DNA of 64,000 bases from Candidatus Reconcilbacillus cellulovorans (GTDB lineage Bacteria > Bacillota > Bacilli > Paenibacillales > Reconciliibacillaceae), in NCBI GenBank assembly GCA_002507565.1, contig MOXJ01000014.1, positions 1-64,000 of the forward strand. The letters run 5' to 3'. Numbering within the stretch: position 1 is the stretch's first letter; each line of letters opens with the position of its first letter. A program made the position numbers and the translations under genes. Of this stretch, positions 1 to 8,828 are shown one piece after another. The notes beneath the pieces were generated by a model that was not told the DNA's origin, searched no databases, and was given only the letters and a program-made list of their open reading frames with translations.

Positions 1-225
1 GCGGCTTCCTTTTTGGGATTTGGGATGTGAGGTCTCTTCGCTTTCCGCCCCCGAAAATCCTGCCAAGGGCATCCCCTACTTAAACTTTACACGCTCTTTC
101 CGGGATCCGCAACCGCCTCCCTGCCGTAAAAAGAAAGAATTTTACAGTTTGCGGCGAAAGCGCTTCATGTTATGTTTATTTGTGTCGTCTGTCTTCACCA
201 GCGACCGACGTCGGGAGGGATCGCC
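1..225 (+). promoter_or_regulatory. Leader and possible promoter of the sugar-sensor operon
   Basis: No gene is visible here. The first bases (GGCTTCCTTTTTG) look like the tail of a terminator belonging to a gene outside the window. A possible sigma-A promoter has -35 TTGCGG at 149-154 and -10 TATGTT at 171-176, spaced 16. A cre-like palindrome, GAAAGCGCTTCATG, lies at 156-169 between the two boxes, which would fit repression by CcpA or a local regulator. The hexamers match poorly, so the promoter is tentative. Confidence 0.35.
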
Positions 226-1974
226 GTGTACAAACTGTTGCTCGTCGACGACGAAGCCGACGTCCGCGAAGGCGTCGCGAGAGAGATCGACTGGCGCACC
301 TACGGATTCGACCTCGTCGGTGTCGCCGAAAACGGCCGGGAAGCCGTCGAATGGATCGAACGAGAAGTGCCGGACCTCGTCGTCACCGATATCCGCATGC
401 CGTTTATGGACGGTCTGGAGCTTGCGGAATGGTTGAGAAAAACCCGCCCCTACGTCAAGATTGTTATTTTGACGGGGTACGACGAATTTCAATACGCACG
501 GCGGGCCGTCCGGCTGCGCATCGAAGACTATGTTCTGAAACCGTTTTCCGTACGTGAGCTTACGGACGCGCTTCTCAAAGTCAAGCACGACCTCGACGCC
601 GAAATCGCCCAGCGGGAAAACGTCGCCGCCCTGCTCGACCATTACCGCAAAAGCCTGCCGGTGTTGCGCGAAGCGTTTTTCGGCGCACTCGTTTCCGGCA
701 AGCTGAGTGAACGCGAAATCCGCGAGAAAGCCGAGGCCTACGGCATTCGCCTCGACGCCGACGCGTTCGCCGTCGCCGTCATCGAACCCGATCCGACGGA
801 CGCGGACGACCGTCCGGACGCCGACAGCGAGGCGAAGGAGCGTTCGGGCGAAAACGCGTCCGAAATCCGGCCGCTTTCTTCGCTTCGCGACGCCAATCCC
901 GAACTGCGCAGGTTCGCAGTGTTCAACATCGCGGAGGAAATCGTCGACCGCGAACGGTTCGGCCACGTGTTTCTCCACGACGGCGACATCGTCTGGCTTG
1001 CGGTCGGAAAACCGGCCGACAACGGCGAAACCGGCGGGGACGCCTCCGCGTTCCGTTCCGGTACCGGCCGGCCGTTCGACCGCGAGGACATGTACGAAAA
1101 CGTCTGCGCGGTTCTGGAAGAAATCCAATATTGCGTCGAAAAATATTTAAAACTTGCCGTCACCGCCGCCGTCGGTTCCATCGTCGGTTCGCCGGCCGAC
1201 ATCGGCCGTTCTTACCGCGACGCTTTGCGCGCACTCGATTATCGCCCCGCGCTCGGCGACATCCGCGTCGTCGGCATCCGCGACGTCGAACGCGTCCCCG
1301 CCGGATCGTCGCTCCGGCTGGACGAACTGAAGGAACGCGCGCTCGTTCGCTGCCTCAAAGTCGGCACCGACGACGAACTGCGCGGACTGATCGAAGACCT
1401 GACCGCCGACCTGGTCGACCGCCCGATCTCATCGCCCGAAAGCCTCGTCTACCTGACCGAAATGGCGGCAGTGCTGCTGCGCGTCGCCCGCGACGCGGGC
1501 GTCGCCGCCGAGGTGTGGGCCGAATGCGACGCCGTCCGCTCAGCGGAATGGCTCCGTTTCAAAGACGGCCGCCAGGCGCGCGGATGGCTGCTCGCCGTCT
1601 CGTCCGACATCCGGCGCCGTATCTCCGAAACGCGCGCCAATGCGGGTCCCTCGATCGTCGCGGAAGCCAAAGCGTACGTCCTGCGCCATTACGCCGACAG
1701 CGAACTCTCCGTCCGCGGCATCTGCGCGCACCTGCACGTCAGCGCGGGCTATTTCTGCAGCCTCTTCAAGCGCGAAACCGGCATGACGTTCGGACAATAC
1801 GTGCTCGGCGTCCGCATGGAAGCCGCCAAAGAGCTGCTGCGTTCGACCGACTTAAAAACGTTCGAGATCGCCGAACGGGTCGGGTATGCCGATCCGAACT
1901 ATTTCAGCTTCTGCTTTAAGAAAGCGGTCGGCCTTTCGCCGAAAGAATACCGCCATCGGACAAGAGGAGGATGA
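226..1974 (+). CDS. YesN/AraT-type response regulator (REC + AraC HTH)
   Basis: Cytoplasmic DNA-binding response regulator of 582 aa. The N-terminal receiver domain has the acidic pair D8-D9, the phospho-acceptor D55 (VVTDIRMP) and the conserved K105 (VLKPF). A long middle region of unknown fold follows, and the last 100 residues form a double AraC-type helix-turn-helix (SELSVRGICAHLHVSAGYFCSLFK, then FEIAERVGYADPNYFSFCFKK). I chose the GTG at 226 because GGGAGGG lies 6 bases before it; an ATG at 172 is in frame but has no ribosome site and adds 18 residues not found in receiver domains. The sensor kinase follows after 6 bases, so the two are one operon. The likely targets are the mgl genes downstream, through the direct repeats at 4799-4837. 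Family assignment is firm; the signal is inferred. Confidence 0.9.
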   Translation: MYKLLLVDDEADVREGVAREIDWRTYGFDLVGVAENGREAVEWIEREVPDLVVTDIRMPFMDGLELAEWLRKTRPYVKIVILTGYDEFQYARRAVRLRIEDYVLKPFSVRELTDALLKVKHDLDAEIAQRENVAALLDHYRKSLPVLREAFFGALVSGKLSEREIREKAEAYGIRLDADAFAVAVIEPDPTDADDRPDADSEAKERSGENASEIRPLSSLRDANPELRRFAVFNIAEEIVDRERFGHVFLHDGDIVWLAVGKPADNGETGGDASAFRSGTGRPFDREDMYENVCAVLEEIQYCVEKYLKLAVTAAVGSIVGSPADIGRSYRDALRALDYRPALGDIRVVGIRDVERVPAGSSLRLDELKERALVRCLKVGTDDELRGLIEDLTADLVDRPISSPESLVYLTEMAAVLLRVARDAGVAAEVWAECDAVRSAEWLRFKDGRQARGWLLAVSSDIRRRISETRANAGPSIVAEAKAYVLRHYADSELSVRGICAHLHVSAGYFCSLFKRETGMTFGQYVLGVRMEAAKELLRSTDLKTFEIAERVGYADPNYFSFCFKKAVGLSPKEYRHRTRGG

Positions 1975-1980
1975 ACGGCC

Positions 1981-3753
1981 GTGCGGAAAGGGCGGCTCCC
2001 GGCAGTCGTCAGGCGGCCAGCCGGCATCCAGTTTGCGATTACGGCATCGTTTTCGCTCGTCTGCTTATCCGTCGTCTTCGCCGTCGGCTTCATCGTCTAC
2101 GACCGGTTCGCGCAGTCGGCGGAACATAACGCCAAGTTGCACAACGAGCAGATCGTCGAACAGGTGTTGTTCAATCTCACTTCCTACCTTCGCGACATGA
2201 ACGACCTGTTCGAAGCCGCCGACGACATGTTGCGGCGCGGCAAAGACCTGCCGGACGCCGAACTGGCGAGCCGTCTCGGCACCATTCTAGACACGCGGGA
2301 AGACGTCGTTTCGCTCGCCCTGTTTACGCTCGACGGCCGGGCGGCCGTCGTCGTGCCCGCCGCTCCGCTTCGCGCCAACACGCGGCTGACCGAGCAGAAA
2401 TGGTTTCGATCGGCCGTCGAACATCCGCCGTATATGTTTTTTTCGCCGCCGCACATCCAAAATCTTTACAAAGGCGAATACAAATGGGTCGTATCGATGA
2501 GCCGGAACGTGACGGTCGAACGAAACGGACGCATCGTCGCCGGCGTTTTGCTGGTCGATTTCAATTTCCGCACGATCGACGCGCTCTGTCAGCAGGTCCG
2601 GCTCGGCGAAAAAGGCTACGTCTACGTCACCGACTCGGCGGGCAACCTCGTTTATCATCCGGAACTGCAGCTGATCAACAACGGCCTGAAACGCGAAAGT
2701 TCAGTAGAACGCGCGTTTGCACTCTATCACGGCAGTTACATCGACGAGTCCGGCGGCGACCGCCGGCTGATCACCGTGCGGACGGTGCCGAACATCGGCT
2801 GGCGGGTCGTCGGCGTTTCGTACATGGACGAGCTCGTCACGACCAAGCGCGAATTCGGCGCGTTTCTGTCCGTATTGTTCGCCGCCGTCATGCTGCTGGT
2901 CCTGCCGGTCTCCGCCTACCTGTCGGCCAAAATCGTCCAGCCGCTCAAACGGCTCGAGCGGTCGATGGCGCGCGTGGAAAAAGGTGATTTCGACATCTGG
3001 CTCGACATCCGCGCAGGCGGCGAAGTCGGCCGGCTGTCGCGCCGGTTCAACCTGATGGTGAGCAGGATCCGCGAACTGATGGAACAGATCATTCGGGAGC
3101 AAGAGGAAAAGCGAAAGCGCGAATTTGAGGTTCTGCAGGCCCAGATCAATCCGCACTTTTTGTACAACGCGCTCAACGCCGTCGTTCGGCTCGTCGAAAG
3201 CGGCAACAAGGAGGCCGCTGTCACGACGATCACGTCGCTGTCGCGCCTGTTCCGCATCAGCCTGAGCCAAGGCAAGACAGTCATCCCGGTCCGCGACGAG
3301 CTCGAACACGTCCGCCATTACCTAACGATCCAGAGCATCCGGTACAAAAACAAGTTTGCCTTCGAAATCGCCGCCGACCCGTCAGTCCTCGACCTGTGGA
3401 CGCCGAAGCTGATCCTGCAGCCGATCGTCGAAAACGCCGTCCAGCACGGCATCGAGCCGATGGTCGATCCCGGCAAAATCGAAGTCGTCGCCCGGCCCGA
3501 CGACGGCCGGTTGCTGTTTGAGGTGCGCGACAACGGCGTCGGCATGAGCCGGGAAAAAGTGTCCGGCCTCCTTTCGGGAGCCGCGACGGGCGCCAACGGC
3601 ACCGGCGTCGGCCTCAAAAACGTGCACGAACGCATCCGGCTTCTGTTCGGCGAACCTTACGGCGTCGAAATCGACAGCGAACCCGACGAGGGAACCGTCG
3701 TGCGCATCCGGCTGCCGATACTCGACGAGGCGAAAGCGGGGGATAAGACGTGA
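1981..3753 (+). CDS. YesM-type membrane sensor histidine kinase
   Basis: 590-aa kinase with a GTG start 10 bases after AGAGGAGG. It has an N-terminal membrane helix (about residues 15-40), an extracytoplasmic Cache-like sensor region (about 40-290), a second membrane helix (about 295-320), a HAMP linker (ending near LMVSRIRELMEQI), a His_kinase domain with the phospho-acceptor histidine in QINPHFLYNALN, and a C-terminal HATPase_c domain with N box IVENAVQHGIEP and G boxes VRDNGVGMS and GTGVGLKNVHERI. It would phosphorylate the response regulator encoded immediately upstream. Its stop overlaps the start of the downstream binding-protein gene by 4 bases (GTGA), so the three proteins are translationally coupled. 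Confidence 0.92.
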   Translation: MRKGRLPAVVRRPAGIQFAITASFSLVCLSVVFAVGFIVYDRFAQSAEHNAKLHNEQIVEQVLFNLTSYLRDMNDLFEAADDMLRRGKDLPDAELASRLGTILDTREDVVSLALFTLDGRAAVVVPAAPLRANTRLTEQKWFRSAVEHPPYMFFSPPHIQNLYKGEYKWVVSMSRNVTVERNGRIVAGVLLVDFNFRTIDALCQQVRLGEKGYVYVTDSAGNLVYHPELQLINNGLKRESSVERAFALYHGSYIDESGGDRRLITVRTVPNIGWRVVGVSYMDELVTTKREFGAFLSVLFAAVMLLVLPVSAYLSAKIVQPLKRLERSMARVEKGDFDIWLDIRAGGEVGRLSRRFNLMVSRIRELMEQIIREQEEKRKREFEVLQAQINPHFLYNALNAVVRLVESGNKEAAVTTITSLSRLFRISLSQGKTVIPVRDELEHVRHYLTIQSIRYKNKFAFEIAADPSVLDLWTPKLILQPIVENAVQHGIEPMVDPGKIEVVARPDDGRLLFEVRDNGVGMSREKVSGLLSGAATGANGTGVGLKNVHERIRLLFGEPYGVEIDSEPDEGTVVRIRLPILDEAKAGDKT

Positions 3754-4772
3754 CACGCCGAATCCGTCCGAGCGACGCGCTGCTTTGGCGGCCGATTCTG
3801 CGGCGGCAGTCGTTTTTCCTCCTGCGCACGGCTCTGATCCTGTCTGCATGCGCAGCGCTGTCCCTAGCCGCCGCCTGCGGCGGCATTCCCGCCGCCCGGC
3901 CGAAAACCGGCAACGCCGCAGAAATCGTTCTGATCGCCAAATCCCAGTACGGCGACTTCTGGGGAGCCGTTCGCGACGGCGCCCGAATCGCCGCGCGCGA
4001 ATACGGCGTCCGGCTGTCGTTCCAAGCGCCGGAAGACGAAGCGGAAGCCGCCGGCCAAGCCGCCCTGATCCGCTCGGCCCTCGCCTCCGGCGCCGATGCC
4101 CTGTTGGTGGCGCCGATCGAAGAGGCGACTGTCGCCGCCGCCCTTGGCGGATCGACGGGCCGCTCCGTTCCCGTATTCGCTGTCGACTCGCCGGTCGACT
4201 CGCCGCTCATTCAGTCGTTTATCGGTCCGGATCACGTCAAAGCCGGCCGGATGGCGGGAGAATGGCTGGCGGAACGGATCGGAAGGCGCGGTCGCGTCGG
4301 CATCGTCATGCCTCGTTCACCGTCGCGAAACGAACTCGACCGGTTGTCCGGATTCGCCGATGCGGCCGCTCCACTTTCCGGAATCGAAACTTTTCCCTTG
4401 CGGTTTTCGGATGACGGCGCTCCCCGTCCGGCATGCCCGCCCTTGAAAAACATCGACGGCATCGTCGTGTTCGACGCCGACCGGGCGGTCGCGGCGGCGG
4501 CGTGCGTACGCGACGCCGCGCTCGCCGGGCGCGTCGCGATCGTCGCGTTCGACAGTTCGCCGGAATTACTCGAACTGCTGCAGGAAGGCGTCGTCGGAGC
4601 GACGATCGTCTATTCGCCATTCGGCATGGGATATCTGGCCGTCCGGCAAGCGGCGCTGGCGATGCGCGGCCGAGCGGTGACGCCGTCCGTCGCCGTGGAT
4701 CTGTATCTGGTCGAGACGGAAAACATGTTCAGTCCAGAACACCAAAAACTCCTATTTCCTTTTATTAAATAG
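3750..4772 (+). CDS. Periplasmic-binding-protein-like sugar sensor lipoprotein
   Basis: 340-aa protein of the RbsB/LacI-type sugar-binding fold (Peripla_BP_4). The N terminus has a hydrophobic stretch ending in LSLAAAC, a plausible lipobox, so it would be a lipoprotein on the outer face of the membrane. The segment AEIVLIAKSQYGDFWGAVRDGA is the usual first strand and helix of the fold, and IDGIVVFDADRAVAAA and AIVAFDSSPELLELLQEG match the later ligand-contact loops. The gene overlaps the sensor kinase by 4 bases and is not the transporter's own binding protein, which follows as mglB. By analogy with AraP of the Geobacillus AraPST system and XylFII of the clostridial XylFII-LytS system, it probably presents sugar to the kinase. 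That role is inference; the fold and context are seen. Confidence 0.8.
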   Translation: MTRRIRPSDALLWRPILRRQSFFLLRTALILSACAALSLAAACGGIPAARPKTGNAAEIVLIAKSQYGDFWGAVRDGARIAAREYGVRLSFQAPEDEAEAAGQAALIRSALASGADALLVAPIEEATVAAALGGSTGRSVPVFAVDSPVDSPLIQSFIGPDHVKAGRMAGEWLAERIGRRGRVGIVMPRSPSRNELDRLSGFADAAAPLSGIETFPLRFSDDGAPRPACPPLKNIDGIVVFDADRAVAAAACVRDAALAGRVAIVAFDSSPELLELLQEGVVGATIVYSPFGMGYLAVRQAALAMRGRAVTPSVAVDLYLVETENMFSPEHQKLLFPFIK

Positions 4773-4798
4773 CGTGAGACGACGCACAGCAGACGCGA

Positions 4799-4837
4799 TT
4801 TCATGAAAAAATCGATACTTTCCGTGAAAATTTTCGA
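4799..4837 (+). promoter_or_regulatory. Direct-repeat operator upstream of mglB
   Basis: Two related sequences lie in direct orientation: TTTCATGAAAAAATCGA from 4799 and TTTCCGTGAAAATTTTCGA from 4819. Their TGAAAA cores start at 4804 and 4825, 21 bases apart, two helical turns. The downstream copy ends next to the -35 box. This is the arrangement used by AraC-type activators that contact RNA polymerase, so the response regulator encoded at the start of the operon is the natural candidate to bind. Confidence 0.55.
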
Positions 4838-4866
4838 TTCGCAAACGCCGGCGCGCCGCGGATAAT
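4838..4866 (+). promoter_or_regulatory. Sigma-A-type promoter for mglBAC
   Basis: -35 TTCGCA (4838-4843) and -10 GATAAT (4861-4866) are separated by 17 bases. The weak -35 next to the direct repeats fits activator dependence. The promoter would let mglBAC be expressed separately from the sensor genes upstream. Confidence 0.55.
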
Positions 4867-4913
4867 GGGAACCGTAATCCGAATCATCCGTTCGAGGGAG
4901 GTCCCTGATCCGC

Positions 4914-5963
4914 ATGAAACCGTTCAAAATCCGCATCGCCGCTCTGCTCGCGGCTTCCGCCCTGCTGACGGCTACGGCGGCAGGCTGCGCCGGCAAAAGC
5001 GGCGGCTCGTCCGGCTCGTCGTCCGATGGCTCGCTGCCGACGATCGGTGTCGCCATCTACAAGTTCGACGACACGTTCATGACCGGGGTGCGCAACGCGA
5101 TCGCACAGGCGGCAGAAGGCAAAGCGAAAGTCGACATCGTCGACAGCCAGAACTCGCAGCCGACGCAAAACGACAAAGTCGACCTGTTCATTTCAAAGAA
5201 AGTCGCGGCGCTGGCGATTAACCCGGTCGACCGCTCGGCCGCCGGCGTCATCATCGACAAGGCGAAAAAAGCCGGCATTCCCGTCGTCTTTTTCAACCGC
5301 GAACCTTTGCCCGACGATATGAAAAAGTGGGATAAAGTTTACTATGTAGGGGCGAAAGCAGAAGAATCAGGTACAATTTCCGGTCAACTTCTCGCCGATT
5401 ACTGGAAGAGCCATCCTGAAGCCGACAAAAACAAGGACGGCGTCCTGCAATACGTCATGCTGAAAGGTGAACCCGGCCATCAAGACGCCGAACTGCGCAC
5501 AAAATTTTCCGTCAAAGCGCTCGAGGACGCCGGCATCAAAGTGCAGAAGCTCGCGGAAGACACCGCGATGTGGGACCGCGTCAAGGGGCAGGAAAAAATG
5601 GCCGCGTTTCTCGCCGCCCACGGCGACAAGATCGAGGCGGTCATCGCCAACAACGACGACATGGCGCTCGGCGCGATCGAAGCGCTGAAAGCCGCCGGTT
5701 ACTTCAAGGACGGCAAGTTCATGCCGGTCGTCGGCGTCGACGCCACCGCGCCCGCACTGAAAGCGCTTGAAGAAGGTACCCTGCTCGGCACAGTGCTGAA
5801 CGACGCCAAAAACCAAGGCGCGGCGACGCTCAACCTCGCGGTCGCCCTGGCCAAAGGGCTGAAACCGGACAAAAACAACACCGGCTACGACATCGTCGAC
5901 GACAAATATGTCTGGATTCCGTACAAGAAAATTACAAAAGAAAACATGAACGACGCGCGGTAA
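4914..5963 (+). CDS. mglB: Galactose/glucose ABC transporter substrate-binding protein
   Basis: 349-aa binding lipoprotein; signal peptide with lipobox near LTATAAGC followed by a Gly/Ser linker. The body strongly resembles MglB: it carries WDRVKGQEKMAAFLAAHG, VIANNDDMALGAIEALKAAG and VVGVDATAPALKALEEGTL, which are the ligand-binding and hinge segments of galactose/methyl-galactoside binding proteins. It would deliver sugar to MglA-MglC. The ATG at 4914 is preceded by GGGAGG at 4896-4901, a rather long spacing of 12. It follows its own promoter and direct repeats, and is separated from mglA by a 125-base spacer that contains a strong hairpin. Specificity for galactose-type sugar is inferred from similarity; glucose or xylose cannot be excluded. 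Confidence 0.9.
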   Translation: MKPFKIRIAALLAASALLTATAAGCAGKSGGSSGSSSDGSLPTIGVAIYKFDDTFMTGVRNAIAQAAEGKAKVDIVDSQNSQPTQNDKVDLFISKKVAALAINPVDRSAAGVIIDKAKKAGIPVVFFNREPLPDDMKKWDKVYYVGAKAEESGTISGQLLADYWKSHPEADKNKDGVLQYVMLKGEPGHQDAELRTKFSVKALEDAGIKVQKLAEDTAMWDRVKGQEKMAAFLAAHGDKIEAVIANNDDMALGAIEALKAAGYFKDGKFMPVVGVDATAPALKALEEGTLLGTVLNDAKNQGAATLNLAVALAKGLKPDKNNTGYDIVDDKYVWIPYKKITKENMNDAR

Positions 5964-6000
5964 ACTCGCCGGAGCGCGCTATCCCGACGCACGGCGCCGC

Positions 6001-6047
6001 GGAGCGAAGGCGCGAGGGGGCGTTCCCGATCGATTCGCCTTCGCTCC
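6001..6047 (+). other. Intercistronic stem-loop between mglB and mglA
   Basis: GGAGCGAAGGCG at 6001-6012 pairs perfectly with CGCCTTCGCTCC at 6036-6047, giving a 12-bp stem with a 23-base loop. No T-run follows, so it is not a standard terminator. Hairpins at this position in binding-protein operons often protect the upstream message, allowing more binding protein than ATPase to be made. Confidence 0.6.
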
Positions 6048-6088
6048 CCCGCCGTTTTCGCGTCGACGGAGGGGGGCTGTGGAATTCA

Positions 6089-7606
6089 ATGCGGAAGTTT
6101 GAATTTCGACTTGAAATGAACCACATTTCAAAATCGTTCCCCGGCGTGCAAGCGCTTGACGACGTCAGCCTCCGCGTGCGCCCGGGTACCGTCCACGCCT
6201 TGATGGGCGAAAACGGCGCGGGCAAATCGACGCTGATGAAATGCCTGTTCGGCCTTTACCGGCCGGACGCCGGCGAAATCCGGATCGACGGCCGGCCCGT
6301 TCACATCCGCGATTCTCGCGACGCGCTCCGGCTCGGCATTTCCATGATCCATCAGGAATTGCTTCCGGTTCCGCACCGCAGCGTCATGGAAAACATCTGG
6401 CTGGGCCGTTTCCCCGTCCGTCGCCTCGGCCCGCTCTCCTTCGTCGACCACAAGCGCATGCGCTGGGAAACGGTACAGCTCTTGGAGCGGCTCGGCATCG
6501 ACCTCGATCCGGACGCGCCGGCCGGCTCGCTGTCGGTCTCCAAAACACAACTGATGGAAATCGCCAAGGCGGTCTCGTACGACGCCCGCATCATCGTCAT
6601 GGACGAGCCGACGTCGTCGCTGACGGAAAACGAAACCGCTCACCTGTTCCGGATCATCCGCGACCTGAAGCGAAACGGCACGTCCATTTTGTATATTTCC
6701 CATAAAATGGATGAAATTTTGCAAATCGCCGACGAAGTAACGATTTTACGCGACGGGCGGCTCGTCGGCACGTGGCCGGCGTCCGAACTGACCACCGATC
6801 TGATCATTTCGCGCATGGTCGGCCGCGAACTCAGCCAACGTTTTCCAAAGCGAGACAATCAGCCGGGTGAAATCGTTCTGGAAGTCGAAGGCCTCACCGC
6901 CGCCGACCGCAAGTCGTTCCGCAACGTATCGTTTACGCTCAGGCGCGGCGAAATTCTCGGCATTGGCGGTCTCGTCGGCTCGCGGCGCACCGAGTTGGTC
7001 GAGGCGTTGTTCGGATTGCGCCCGCTGGCTTCCGGCACCATCCGCATCCGGGGACAAGCGGTTCACATTCGTTCTCCGGCCGACGCCAAACTCCTGAAAA
7101 TGGCGCTGCTCACCGAAGAACGGCGCGCGACCGGCATTTTTCCGATGCTGTCTGTATTCGATAATACTTGGATCAGCTGCTTGTCCCGTTTTGAACGCGC
7201 CGGCGTCTGGCTTGATGAAAAAACCGGGCGAAAAGCAGTGGGAACGCTGATCGAAACGCTGCGCGTCAAGACGCCTTCCCTGCGAACCAAAATCCGCGAT
7301 CTTTCCGGCGGCAACCAGCAGAAAGTATTGCTTGCCCGCTGGCTGCTGACCGAGCCCGATATTTTGCTGCTCGACGAGCCGACGCGCGGCATCGACGTCG
7401 GCGCCAAATACGAAATCTATTCGCTGATCGTCGAACTTGCCCGACAAGGCAAGGCCGTCATCATGATTTCCTCGGAAATGCCGGAGCTGCTCGGCATGGC
7501 GGACCGGATCATGGTGATGTGCGACGGCCGCGTCACCGGCATCCTCGACGGTCGGACGGCGACAGAGGAAGCGATTATGCGGCTGGCGACGCAATTTTCC
7601 GACTGA
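6089..7606 (+). CDS. mglA: Galactose/methyl galactoside ABC transporter ATP-binding protein
   Basis: 505-aa ATPase with two tandem ABC domains. Domain 1 has Walker A GENGAGKST (about residues 40-48), the signature-like LSVSKTQ and Walker B IIVMDEPTSSL. Domain 2 has the degenerate P-loop GLVGSRRTE, the signature LSGGNQQK and Walker B ILLLDEPTRGIDVG. This asymmetric pattern is typical of the MglA/RbsA/XylG group of sugar importers. It would energise uptake through MglC. The start at 6089 follows GGAGGGGGG by about 12 bases; an internal ATG at 6116 is possible. mglC follows after 59 bases. Confidence 0.92.
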   Translation: MRKFEFRLEMNHISKSFPGVQALDDVSLRVRPGTVHALMGENGAGKSTLMKCLFGLYRPDAGEIRIDGRPVHIRDSRDALRLGISMIHQELLPVPHRSVMENIWLGRFPVRRLGPLSFVDHKRMRWETVQLLERLGIDLDPDAPAGSLSVSKTQLMEIAKAVSYDARIIVMDEPTSSLTENETAHLFRIIRDLKRNGTSILYISHKMDEILQIADEVTILRDGRLVGTWPASELTTDLIISRMVGRELSQRFPKRDNQPGEIVLEVEGLTAADRKSFRNVSFTLRRGEILGIGGLVGSRRTELVEALFGLRPLASGTIRIRGQAVHIRSPADAKLLKMALLTEERRATGIFPMLSVFDNTWISCLSRFERAGVWLDEKTGRKAVGTLIETLRVKTPSLRTKIRDLSGGNQQKVLLARWLLTEPDILLLDEPTRGIDVGAKYEIYSLIVELARQGKAVIMISSEMPELLGMADRIMVMCDGRVTGILDGRTATEEAIMRLATQFSD

Positions 7607-7665
7607 AGCCGCCCGACAGTCTTGAAAAAATACGGCCCGCGCCCTTTTGCACCGGAGGGATTCCG

Positions 7666-8679
7666 ATGAATCGGATACGGAACGTTCAAGACTTCGTTTC
7701 TGAATACGCCATCTACATCGTGTTGTTTGCGCTTGTCGCGGCGATCGCCGCCTACGATCCGCATTTTCTGTCGCTGACGACGTTGCGCGATTTGCTGCTG
7801 CAAAATTCGACGCGCGCCATCATCGCGCTCGGCGCCGCGTTCGTCCTCATATCCGGAGGCGTCGACCTGTCGGCCGGCCGCGTCGTCGGATTGACCGCCG
7901 TGCTGTCGGCGTCGATGCTGCAGGCCGAGGACTATCCGCGCCGGTTTTTCCCCGATCTGCCGCAACTGCCGGTCTGGCTGCCGGTGGCGATCGCCGTCGC
8001 GGCCGGGCTGCTCGTCGGTCTGTTGAACGGCTGGATCGTCGCGCGGTTCCGCGTGCCGCCGTTTATCGCCACGCTGGGCACGATGGTCGCGGTGTACGGC
8101 GCCAATTCGATCTATTTCGACATGGAACCGAACGACTCACAGCCGATCGGCGGTCTGCGCGACGATTTCACGGCGCTCGGCACCGGATCGTTCGCCGTAG
8201 GCCCGTATTCGATCCCGTACCTCGTCGTGACGGCCGTGGCGGTGTCGGCGCTCGTCTGGGTCGTGTTCAACAAAACGCGGCTCGGCAAAAACATGTACGC
8301 GATCGGCGGCAATCCGCAGGCGGCGCGCGTATCCGGCATCCGCGTCGGCGCCAACCTTCTGGCGATTTACGCCATCGCCGGCGCGCTGTACGGCCTGGGC
8401 GGCGTGCTGGAAGCGGCGCGGACGGGCGGCGCCACCAACAATTACGGCAACATGTACGAACTCGATGCGATCGCGGCCTGCGTCGTCGGCGGAGTCTCGA
8501 CGTCCGGCGGCATCGGCACGGTGCCCGGCGTGCTGGCGGGCGTACTCATTTTCGGCGTGATCAACTACGGCCTGACCTTCATCGGCGTCAACCCGTACTG
8601 GCAGCTCATTCTGAAAGGTCTGATCATCGTGTTCGCGGTCGCCGTCGACATGCGGAAATACGCGAACCGTCAGGCTTGA
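7666..8679 (+). CDS. mglC: Galactose/methyl galactoside ABC transporter permease
   Basis: 337-aa membrane protein of the BPD_transp_2 (RbsC/MglC) family with about eight to ten hydrophobic segments. Typical motifs are ISGGVDLSAGRVVGLTAVLSA near the N terminus, VPPFIATLGTM in the middle, IGGNPQAARVSGIRV and VVGGVSTSGGIGTVPGVLAG. It forms the membrane channel for the sugar bound by MglB. I chose the ATG at 7666, preceded by CGGAGGG at 7653-7659; a longer frame from 7519 overlaps mglA and lacks a ribosome site. It is the last gene of the mgl operon; a hairpin with a T-run follows at 8730-8809. Confidence 0.9.
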   Translation: MNRIRNVQDFVSEYAIYIVLFALVAAIAAYDPHFLSLTTLRDLLLQNSTRAIIALGAAFVLISGGVDLSAGRVVGLTAVLSASMLQAEDYPRRFFPDLPQLPVWLPVAIAVAAGLLVGLLNGWIVARFRVPPFIATLGTMVAVYGANSIYFDMEPNDSQPIGGLRDDFTALGTGSFAVGPYSIPYLVVTAVAVSALVWVVFNKTRLGKNMYAIGGNPQAARVSGIRVGANLLAIYAIAGALYGLGGVLEAARTGGATNNYGNMYELDAIAACVVGGVSTSGGIGTVPGVLAGVLIFGVINYGLTFIGVNPYWQLILKGLIIVFAVAVDMRKYANRQA

Positions 8680-8719
8680 CATCGATCTTCTGTTTTAATA
8701 AAATGTTACCAAAACTGAG

Positions 8720-8828
8720 AGAACGGAAGCACCGTTCGATCGCGCGAAGGCCATCGGTGCGCCGGGTTCGGCGCATACAGCATTTTCGCGCCGTCGAACG
8801 GTGTTTTTTCGTTTTTTGTAGCTATAAT
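8720..8828 (+). other. Hairpin element with T-run and -10-like box (degenerate Rpn leader)
   Basis: CACCGTTCG (8730-8738) pairs with CGAACGGTG (8795-8803), followed directly by TTTTTTCGTTTTTTG, so it can terminate the mgl message. The first arm can instead fold locally: GAACGG-AAGCA-CCGTTC (8721-8737). TATAAT follows at 8823-8828. The same ordered parts (GAACGGAAGCACCGTTCG, complementary arm, T-run, TATAAT) precede the intact Rpn gene at 60425-60530 on the other strand, so this is a relic of that leader. Confidence 0.6.

Noticed and set aside
4232-4620. Minus-strand frames within the sensor lipoprotein gene
   Set aside because: Antisense shadows with Arg-rich composition.
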